Below, piece by piece: positions 58,143 through 64,000 of a stretch of DNA of 64,000 nucleotides. Both the position numbers and the translations under genes were made by a program. Location: positions 6,262,001-6,326,000 of the forward strand of contig NZ_CP115300.1 in the NCBI RefSeq assembly GCF_027625935.1, written 5' to 3'. Below the pieces are notes generated by a model. It had not been told where the DNA came from. It made no database searches and worked only from the letters and a program-made list of their open reading frames with translations. This stretch comes from Streptomyces camelliae. GTDB taxonomy: Bacteria; Actinomycetota; Actinomycetes; Streptomycetales; Streptomycetaceae. How positions within the stretch are numbered: the stretch's first letter is position 1; each line of letters starts with the position of its first letter.

Positions 58143-58937
58143 ATGAACACGGACCATGACGCCCTGCGGATGGCGCTGGGGGCCTACGTCCTGGGTGCGC
58201 TGTCCCCGGCCGAAACGGAACAGGTGCGTGCTCACCTGGAGACATGCGACGCGTGCCGGGCGGAGCACGAGCAGCTGGCCGGACTGCCGGCGCTGCTCGC
58301 GATGGTCACGGCGGCCGAAGCGGCAGGCCGGGCGGCGCCCGCCGACAACGAGGACCTGGCCGACGGCTTGGTGCGGCGGGCGGCCGAGAGCGCGCGGGGC
58401 GTACCGCAGGCACCGTCCGGCAGGTCCGCGACGCCTCAGGCTCCCGAGGCAGGGCTGATCGAGAGGATGCTCCAGCAGGCCGCGGCCAGGCGCCGCAGGA
58501 CCTGGCGGTGGCAGCTGGCCGGCGCGGCCGCCTCCCTGATGCTGGTCGCGGCGGCGGCGGTCGGCGGAACCTGGCTGGCGGTCGGCACCTCCGTGACAAG
58601 TCAGGGCAGGCAGCCCGGACCCGCCACGCCGACTCCGTCGCGCATCTTCTCCGGAAACGACTCCACCACCGGTGTCACCGCCTCCGTGAAGGTCTTCCCC
58701 TCGGCCTGGGGCAGTGTCCTGGAGGTCTCGGCCCATGGTGCGCCGGCCGGCATCGTCTGCCGATTGCGGGCGATCGGTCCCGGTGGGACCAAGGCGGACG
58801 CGGCCACCTGGCGGGCCGGCACGTATCCGGCCGGTACGAAGATTCCAGGGGCGATCCCCATGCGTCCGGGAGCCGTCGAGCGCTTCGAGATCGTCAACGC
58901 GGGGACCGGCCAGAAGCTGGTCACGATCCGGGCGTGA
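58143..58937 (+). CDS. Anti-sigma factor with zinc-finger (ZAS) domain
   Basis: A 264-residue membrane protein. The N-terminal ZAS motif is His and Cys in VRAHLETCDACRAEHEQL (about 29-46, HxxxCxxC). One transmembrane helix (about 124-145) separates it from an extracytoplasmic domain (about 150-264) of the anti-sigma-K C-terminal type (SAWGSVLEVSAHGAPAGIVCRL). It would hold the ECF sigma factor at the membrane and release it on a redox or envelope signal. GGAGGAGGTG gives a strong start. Confidence 0.92.
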   Translation: MNTDHDALRMALGAYVLGALSPAETEQVRAHLETCDACRAEHEQLAGLPALLAMVTAAEAAGRAAPADNEDLADGLVRRAAESARGVPQAPSGRSATPQAPEAGLIERMLQQAAARRRRTWRWQLAGAAASLMLVAAAAVGGTWLAVGTSVTSQGRQPGPATPTPSRIFSGNDSTTGVTASVKVFPSAWGSVLEVSAHGAPAGIVCRLRAIGPGGTKADAATWRAGTYPAGTKIPGAIPMRPGAVERFEIVNAGTGQKLVTIRA

Positions 58938-59065
58938 GGTCGGCCGGAAGCTGACAACTCGGGAAAAAGGCGCGAAAAGCTCGAACCATATGGCACTCGT
59001 CGTGCGTATTACCAGATGAGCGCTCACACGCAGGTTCCGCACCCACACAGAAGAGCCAGAAGACC

Positions 59066-59485
59066 ATGTTTGTGACCGATTCCGAGTGCACCAGCTCACG
59101 GCCCTGCTCCCATCGGGCGACGCTGACCCTGCCCGCGCAGGAGGCGCATGTGTCCGCCGCGCGTCACTTCACCGCGGATCTGCTGGAGTGCTGGAGCGTT
59201 CCCGAGCGCGAGCGTGACTCCGCCGTTCTCATCGTCGACGAACTCACCGCCAACGCCGCCCAGTACGGCCGCGAGTGCATGACGTTGGTACTCGTCCTCG
59301 ACCACGGCGCCTTGTCCATCGTGGTCAGCGACTCGGGAACCGCGGTGGAACATGGTGCGCACGACGTCGCCCCGGACGAACACGGCCGCGGCACCGGCAT
59401 CGTCAGGTACCTCGCGCAGTCGACCGAGATCCGCCAGACGCGCAGCGGCCGGGAAGTCCGCGCCTGCCTCCGGTGCCCGGCCTGA
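59066..59485 (+). CDS. Anti-sigma-type HATPase (RsbW/SpoIIAB-like)
   Basis: A 139-residue protein with a GHKL ATPase domain of the kind common in Streptomyces. N box ERDSAVLIVDELTANAAQYG (about 49-68), G1 region VSDSGTAVEHG (about 87-97), G2 GRGTGIVRYLA (about 106-116). It may phosphorylate an anti-anti-sigma factor or bind a sigma factor, but neither partner is adjacent. AGAAGA precedes the ATG. Convergent to the aminotransferase gene. Confidence 0.85.
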   Translation: MFVTDSECTSSRPCSHRATLTLPAQEAHVSAARHFTADLLECWSVPERERDSAVLIVDELTANAAQYGRECMTLVLVLDHGALSIVVSDSGTAVEHGAHDVAPDEHGRGTGIVRYLAQSTEIRQTRSGREVRACLRCPA

Positions 59486-59534
59486 CCGGCCCCGGAAGAC
59501 CGCCCTCCGGTCAGGCGACCCACAGCCCCGCCGG

Positions 59535-61385
59535 CTATGCCCCCGCCGCGTTCGGCCAGCTCTGTGCGTTCGGCCAGCCCGTCGGCGGCGCCGGGGTCAG
59601 GCCGGCCGGCGGGGCCGTCATGCCGCGTACCTGGGCCGCCGTGAGGCCGCCGCGCGCCGGGACGCCGGGCGGGGTGGGGGCTACGGCGGCCGCGGGGGCC
59701 GGTACGGGTACCGGCATCGGAGCGGGTACCGGGGTGGGGGCCGGTGCCGGCAGGGGGGTGGGCGGTGGCAGGGGAGCCGGGACCGGGGTCGGGACCGGGG
59801 CCGGCTGGGGGACCGGCATCGGGGCCACCGGCTGCTGCATCGGGGCCATGGGCTGCGGTACCGGTGCCGGCTGGGCCACCGCCGGTACCACCGCCGGTGC
59901 GGGCTGGGGCGCCGTAGGCAGCGGCTGGGCCGCCGCCACCGCCGGTATCGGGACCGGAGCCGGAACCGGAGCAGGGGCCGGCTGGGGCGCCGCGGGCAGG
60001 GGCTGGGCTGCCGCCGGCATCGGCATCCCGGCGCCGGGTGGGGGTACGGCGGCGGGGAGCGGCATGCCGGTGCCGGCGGCCGGAACGGGGGCGGGCACAG
60101 CGGCGGCGCCGGCTCGCGCGACGGACGCCGCACCGGCGGCCATGGCCTGGGCCTGAGCGGCAAGGCCCGGTACGCCGCCTCCGTTGGTCTCGCTGACCAG
60201 CCGGTCCACGGCCGCCGTACCCGAGCTGTAGCTGGTCCCTGTGCTCAGCTCGGGCACGGCGGCTCCCCTCCTGGTCCCGTAGAGCACCTGCTCCAGGCCT
60301 GACACCAGGCGACGCACGTCGACCTGGGGGCGCACCACGAGTCTCAGGAAGCGGCTGGAGGAGCCGATCTTGTTGCCGCACTCGCGGACCAGGATCCGGT
60401 GCTCGGCGAGCATCCGGTCCCGGACCACCGTGCCCTCGGCTCCTACGGGCAGTCGTACGAAGAGGAAGTTCGCCTGGGAGGGGTACACCGTCAGCCCGGG
60501 CAGGGCGGACAGGTGGCTGGACATCTCCAGGCGGTCCCTGCGGATCTGCTGGAGGCTCTGCGCGTACTCCGCGCCGTGCCGGCGCAGCATGAACACCACA
60601 TGCTCGGCGAAGGAGTTGAGGTTCCACTTCGGGAGCATCGAGCGGACCCTGCCGGCCAGGGCCGGGTTGGCCACCAGGTAGCCGAAGCGGACGCCGTGCA
60701 GGCCGAAGTTCTTGCCGAGGCTGCGCAGGACGATGACGTTCGGGCGGAGCACGGCCTCCTGGACGACGCTCGGGTCGGTCTCGGCGTCGGCGAACTCCAG
60801 GAAGGACTCGTCCACGACCACCAGGTCCAGGTCCGCCATCGCGTCCATGAACTGGACCACCTGCTGCTTGCGCAGGTAGCCGCCGTCGGGGTTGTTCGGG
60901 TTGCAGATCACCGCCACGCGCGTGCCCCTCGCGCGGATGAAGTCGGCGTACTGGGCGAGGTCCAGCGCGAAGCCGGCCGCCTCCTGGAGCGGGAACATGT
61001 CGACCCGCTTGCCGGTCTCCATCGGCTGGTCCGTCCAGCGGCCGAAGGTCGGCACCGGGATCGCCACGGACTGGCGGACCAGCAGGTGGTCGATCCAGGT
61101 GATCAGTTCCGTCGAGCCGTTGCCCATCGCCACGCACTGCGGCGGGAGCTGGAGCAGGCTGCACAGCTCGCCGGTGATGGTGTCGGCGCTGCTCGGGTAG
61201 TACGTGATGATCTCGCGCAGCCGGGCCGCCAGCTCGTCGAACATGGCCGGGGTCGGGAAGTACGGGTTGCACGGGATGCAGAAGTCCACCGGACCCGTCC
61301 CGTCCCCGCCCTCCCGGGTCAGCGCCGCCATCGAAGGGCTGTGCGCGGCCGTGCCGCGGAACAGCGAGGTGACGTTGCCGGCCAA
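59535..61385 (-). CDS. Class I/II aminotransferase (HisC/CobD-like) with long Pro/Ala tail
   Basis: A 616-residue protein. Residues about 1-375 form a PLP-dependent fold type I enzyme of the histidinol-phosphate aminotransferase/CobD class: CNPNNPDGGYLRKQ (about 160-173), VVDESFLEFAD (about 193-203), PLP Lys225 in RSLGKNFGLHGVRFGY, and C-terminal Arg in SSRFLRLVVRP. From about 378 on, a roughly 240-residue tail consists of Ala, Pro, Val, Gln and Met in short PAPVPAP-type repeats and ends with a less repetitive block (GLTAAQVRGMTAPPAG...). Such a tail is not part of the enzyme family. TTG start with GGAGG 6 nt upstream. The substrate amine is unknown. Confidence 0.85.
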   Translation of the reverse strand: MAGNVTSLFRGTAAHSPSMAALTREGGDGTGPVDFCIPCNPYFPTPAMFDELAARLREIITYYPSSADTITGELCSLLQLPPQCVAMGNGSTELITWIDHLLVRQSVAIPVPTFGRWTDQPMETGKRVDMFPLQEAAGFALDLAQYADFIRARGTRVAVICNPNNPDGGYLRKQQVVQFMDAMADLDLVVVDESFLEFADAETDPSVVQEAVLRPNVIVLRSLGKNFGLHGVRFGYLVANPALAGRVRSMLPKWNLNSFAEHVVFMLRRHGAEYAQSLQQIRRDRLEMSSHLSALPGLTVYPSQANFLFVRLPVGAEGTVVRDRMLAEHRILVRECGNKIGSSSRFLRLVVRPQVDVRRLVSGLEQVLYGTRRGAAVPELSTGTSYSSGTAAVDRLVSETNGGGVPGLAAQAQAMAAGAASVARAGAAAVPAPVPAAGTGMPLPAAVPPPGAGMPMPAAAQPLPAAPQPAPAPVPAPVPIPAVAAAQPLPTAPQPAPAVVPAVAQPAPVPQPMAPMQQPVAPMPVPQPAPVPTPVPAPLPPPTPLPAPAPTPVPAPMPVPVPAPAAAVAPTPPGVPARGGLTAAQVRGMTAPPAGLTPAPPTGWPNAQSWPNAAGA

Positions 61386-61401
61386 GAGAACCTCCGTTCA
61401 A

Positions 61402-61431
61402 GGCGGCCCGTGCGGGGGAGCACGGGCCGCC
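61402..61431 (-). promoter_or_regulatory. Strong hairpin just upstream of the aminotransferase
   Basis: GGCGGCCCGTGC (61402-61413) pairs perfectly with GCACGGGCCGCC (61420-61431), with a 6-nt loop. On the minus strand it ends 6 nt before the Shine-Dalgarno of the TTG start. It may terminate transcription from the epimerase side or lie in the aminotransferase leader. No T tract. Confidence 0.6.
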
Positions 61432-61490
61432 CATGAGTACGGAGACTCAGGTGTTGCCGTTCAACTCGTGGTGCAGAAACGCCCTGAAGC

Positions 61491-61546
61491 GGCGCGGGGC
61501 CGCGTTTGACAGCGGCTCCGCCGCGGGGCGCGACCAGCCACGACAG
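61491..61546 (+). repeat. REP-like dispersed repeat, copy C
   Basis: GGCGCGGGGCCGCG, the hairpin phrase GCGGCTCCGCCGC and GCGCGACCAGCCAC occur in the 206-nt gap between the epimerase and aminotransferase genes. It matches copy A closely (GCGCGACAAGCCAC). The rest of the gap holds only the hairpin at 61402-61431. Confidence 0.65.
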
Positions 61547-61591
61547 CGCCGCAGACGAACGACCGCATATCGCGGCCCTTCGCGCGGAGCG

Positions 61592-62764
61592 CTACGCGCT
61601 GAACTTGTGGATCGTCGTCGTCCGGTACGTCTGGCCCGGCCGCAGCACCGTCGAGGGGAACTTCGGCTCGTTCGGGGAGTCCGGGAAGTGCTGGGTCTCC
61701 AGGGCCAGTCCGTCGCCCTGCCGGTAGGTGTGGCCGGAGGGGCCGACGAGGGTGCCGTCGAGGAAGTTGCCCGAGTAGAACTGCACACCGGGCTGGTCGG
61801 TGAGGATCTTGAGGGTGCGGCCGGACTTCGGGTCGCGCAGCGTCACCACGTGCTCGGGCTCGGCGGTCACGCCCTTGTCGAGCACGAAGTTGTGGTCGTA
61901 GCCCTTGGCGGTGACCAGCTGCGGGTGGCCGATGCGGATGTCCCGGCCGATCGGCTTGGGGTGCGTGAAGTCGAAGGGGGTGCCCTTGACCTTCGCCAGT
62001 TCGCCGGTGGGGATCAGGCCCGAGTCGGTCGGGGTGAACCGGCCGGCCGCGAGCCAGAGTTCGTGGCCGTAGATGCTGCCGCTGCCCTCGCCGGCGAGGT
62101 TGTAGTACGTGTGGTTGGTGAGGTTGACGACCGTCGGCTTGTCGGTGGTGGCCTCGTAGTCGATCCGCCAGTCGCCGTGCCGGGTGAGGGTGAAGGTGAC
62201 CTTCGTCTTCAGCGTGCCGGGGTAGCCCATCTCGCCGTCGACGCTCGTGTAGTACAGGTGCAGACCGACATCGGAGCCGGAGACGAAGGGCTCGATGTCC
62301 CACACCTTGGTGTTGAAGCCCTGCTTGCCGCCGTGCAGGCTGTTCACGCCGTCGTTCACGGACAGCTGGTACTTCTTGCCGTCGAGCGTGAACTGGCCCT
62401 TGGCGATGCGGTTGCCGTAGCGGCCGATCGTCGCGCCGAAGAAGGTGGTGCCCTTCACGTAGGCGTCGAGGGTGTCGTAGCCGAGCGAGACGTTCGCGTA
62501 GCGGCCGTGCCGGTCCGGGATCTCCAGGGACTGGATGATGCCGCCGTACGACAGCACCTTCAGGCGCGTGCCGCCGTTCTCCAGCGACCAGCGGTAGACC
62601 TTCGTGCCGTCGGCGAGCGTGCCGAAGTACTCCTTCACCGGCTTCCTGCCTCCGGACGAACCCGTCGAGCCTGTAGCGGCCTGGGCTGTGCCCGAGCCGA
62701 GGGTGGTGGCGGCGATGCCCGCCGCCGCGGCGCCTGCGATGACCGTGCGTCTGTTCAGTTCCAT
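61592..62764 (-). CDS. Exported aldose 1-epimerase (galactose mutarotase)
   Basis: A 390-residue enzyme that interconverts alpha and beta anomers of aldoses. The N-terminus [28 protein letters not shown] is a twin-arginine-like signal, so it acts outside the membrane. Catalytic residues fit: His in [11 protein letters not shown] (about 205) and Glu in [15 protein letters not shown] (about 357), plus [12 protein letters not shown] (about 112-123). It follows the MmsB permease gene across a strong terminator, so it may use its own promoter. It would help sugar anomers reach the importer. Confidence 0.92.
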   Translation of the reverse strand: MELNRRTVIAGAAAAGIAATTLGSGTAQAATGSTGSSGGRKPVKEYFGTLADGTKVYRWSLENGGTRLKVLSYGGIIQSLEIPDRHGRYANVSLGYDTLDAYVKGTTFFGATIGRYGNRIAKGQFTLDGKKYQLSVNDGVNSLHGGKQGFNTKVWDIEPFVSGSDVGLHLYYTSVDGEMGYPGTLKTKVTFTLTRHGDWRIDYEATTDKPTVVNLTNHTYYNLAGEGSGSIYGHELWLAAGRFTPTDSGLIPTGELAKVKGTPFDFTHPKPIGRDIRIGHPQLVTAKGYDHNFVLDKGVTAEPEHVVTLRDPKSGRTLKILTDQPGVQFYSGNFLDGTLVGPSGHTYRQGDGLALETQHFPDSPNEPKFPSTVLRPGQTYRTTTIHKFSA

Positions 62765-62788
62765 GAATGCGGCTCCCGCATAAAGGAG

Positions 62789-62817
62789 GGGCCCCGCCGG
62801 CTGTTCCGGCGGGGCCC
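62789..62817 (-). terminator. Hairpin terminator between mmsB-like and epimerase genes
   Basis: A perfect 12-bp stem GGGCCCCGCCGG/CCGGCGGGGCCC (62789-62800 with 62806-62817), loop CTGTT, eight bases after the permease stop. It may lower rather than abolish read-through into the epimerase. Confidence 0.85.
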
Positions 62818-62825
62818 GGTCTGAC

Positions 62826-64000
62826 TTACGAACCGGACTTGCGCTTGTTCCACACGTCGAACCCGACCGCCGCCAACAGGGCCAGGCCCTTGATGACCTG
62901 CTGCCAGTCGGTGCCGACACTGAGGAGGTTCATGCCGTTGTTCAGCACGCCGAGGACGAGACCGCCGATGATGGCGCCGAGAACGGTGCCGACACCGCCG
63001 CTCATGGAGGCGCCGCCGATGAACGAGGAGGCGATGGCCTCCAGTTCGAAGCCGTCGCCCGCCTTCGGCGAGGCCGCGTTCAGGCGGGCGGCAACCACCA
63101 GACCCGCCAGGGCCGCGAGCACGCCCATGTTCAGGAACACCTGGAAGGTGATGCGCTTGTCCTTCACGCCGGACAGCTTGGCCGCCGGCAGATTGCCGCC
63201 GATGGCGTAGATGTGGCGGCCGAAGACCGAGTTGCGCATGACGTAGCCGTAGCCGCCCACCAGGACACCGAGGATGATCAGGATGATCGGCGCGCCGTCG
63301 TAGCTCGCGAGCAGCATCGTGAGGGTGAGGATCGCGGCGACCAGGGCGACGAGCTTGAGCAGGAACAGCTTCACCGGCACCACGTCGAGCGAGAACTCCT
63401 GCTGGCGGCGCCGGTCGCGCACCTCCTGCCACACCACGGAGGCGATCAGGACGATGCCGAGGAGCAGGGTGAGGTTGTGGTAGTTGGTGTTCGGGCCGAC
63501 CTCGGGCAGGAAGCCGTTGCCGATCTTCTGCAGGCCGTTCGGGAAGGGGCCGAGGGTCTGGCCCTTGAGGAGGATCTCCGTCAGGCCGCGGAAGAGCAGC
63601 ATCCCGGCGAGGGTGACGATGAACGACGGTATGCCGAAATACGCGATCAGGAAGCCCTGTACGGAGCCCGCCACCGCGCCCACCAGCAGGCACAGCACCA
63701 GGGCGAGCGGCCAGGCCATGTGGTGCTGCACGGTCAGTACGGCCGCGAACGCGCCCACGAACGCCGTGATCGAGCCGACCGACAGGTCGATGTGCCCGGC
63801 GATGATCACCAGCATCATGCCGATCGCGAGGATCAGGATGTAGCTGTTCTGCAGGACCAGGTTCGAGACGTTGCGCGGCAGCAGCAGGTCGCCGCCCGTC
63901 CAGAACTGGAAGAGGACCACGATCAGCCCGAGCGCGATCAGCATGCCGTACTGGCGCATGTTGCGGCGCAGGCCGCCGAGCACCAGCTGCAACAGGCCCT
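62826..64000 (-). CDS. MmsB/XylH-type monosaccharide ABC permease (5 prime end outside window)
   Basis: At least 391 residues, open through the right edge, so the true start lies beyond 64000. About ten to twelve transmembrane helices are visible. It carries the family motif GHIDLSVGSITAFVG (about 65-79) and the C-terminal ASSFIGGASMSGGVGTVLGAIIGGLVLGVLNNGMNLL, characteristic of the ribose/xylose/arabinose (CUT2) permeases. It would work with an ATPase (MmsA-like) and a periplasmic binding protein, most likely encoded upstream outside the window. The first visible codons read GLLQLVLGGLRRNM. Confidence 0.92.
   Translation of the reverse strand, partial: GLLQLVLGGLRRNMRQYGMLIALGLIVVLFQFWTGGDLLLPRNVSNLVLQNSYILILAIGMMLVIIAGHIDLSVGSITAFVGAFAAVLTVQHHMAWPLALVLCLLVGAVAGSVQGFLIAYFGIPSFIVTLAGMLLFRGLTEILLKGQTLGPFPNGLQKIGNGFLPEVGPNTNYHNLTLLLGIVLIASVVWQEVRDRRRQQEFSLDVVPVKLFLLKLVALVAAILTLTMLLASYDGAPIILIILGVLVGGYGYVMRNSVFGRHIYAIGGNLPAAKLSGVKDKRITFQVFLNMGVLAALAGLVVAARLNAASPKAGDGFELEAIASSFIGGASMSGGVGTVLGAIIGGLVLGVLNNGMNLLSVGTDWQQVIKGLALLAAVGFDVWNKRKSGS

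Noticed and set aside
63990..63992. TTG start of the MmsB-like permease inside the window
   Set aside because: The frame stays open to the right edge and the residues before this codon (GLL) fit the family N-terminus. The gene is cut by the window.

Overview
The window is high-GC actinobacterial DNA and almost certainly comes from a Streptomyces chromosome. Codons end in G or C, many genes start with GTG or TTG, and the left third carries a gene set I know from the S. coelicolor core: nasA, cobalt chelatase, dgt, dnaG, hrdA, mbl, and fused acetyl-CoA carboxylase plus matB. Names rest on motifs, neighbourhood and recall, because no database search was possible.

Layout. (1) 0-17 kb, housekeeping: gamma-glutamylcyclotransferase-like protein, arylamine N-acetyltransferase, assimilatory nitrate reductase with a repeat-expanded linker, SanA/YdcF-like protein, CbiX-like chelatase, dGTPase, FAD reductase, primase DnaG, sigma factor HrdA, a heterodimeric ABC exporter and xylulokinase. 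(2) 17-18 kb: two identical tandem tRNA-Asn genes and one CAT-anticodon tRNA. (3) 18-36 kb: hydrolases, a helical repeat protein, GNAT, LysR/MFS, Mbl, an orphan Trypco1 protein, a HAD-hydrolase remnant, the malonyl-CoA pair (AccD/AccA fusion with MatB), ATP-grasp, LysR/SDR, IclR/SMP-30, and a DUF6545 membrane protein coupled to an ImmA/IrrE-like metalloprotein. (4) 36-45 kb, arabinan use: a promoter with a LacI-type palindrome in its spacer drives a sugar-binding protein, two permeases, a secreted GH43 arabinanase and a cytoplasmic GH51 arabinofuranosidase. No ATPase is encoded, so a shared one is probably used. A secreted GH35 beta-galactosidase faces it. (5) 45-48 kb: Rrf2 regulator, a PGM1-related ATP-grasp peptide ligase and a secreted DUF4360 protein. 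(6) 48-54.3 kb: a 2-methylisoborneol-type cluster of family 2B encapsulin shell, terpene cyclase, geranyl-PP C-methyltransferase and an epoxidase-like flavoprotein. (7) 54.3-61.4 kb: a decayed GH43 gene, tautomerase/TetR, cupredoxin/metallophosphoesterase, ECF sigma with zinc-finger anti-sigma, a HATPase kinase, and an aminotransferase with a long Pro/Ala tail. (8) 61.6-64 kb: aldose 1-epimerase and an MmsB-type sugar permease that runs off the right edge.

The most interesting system is the encapsulin cluster. The shell would package a terpene cyclase whose disordered N-terminal region is enlarged to about 340 residues. That region contains about three copies of a 111-nt tandem repeat, and a GPTG(L/P)G motif occurs five times in it. 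This looks like a multivalent form of the cargo-loading segment. The adjoining flavin monooxygenase could modify the methylated monoterpene product. Other points of note are promoter -10 boxes placed so that dnaG and neighbouring mRNAs would be leaderless, the complementary degenerate ATP site of the ABC exporter, short repeats invading coding sequence (nasA, matB), and a dispersed REP-like repeat.
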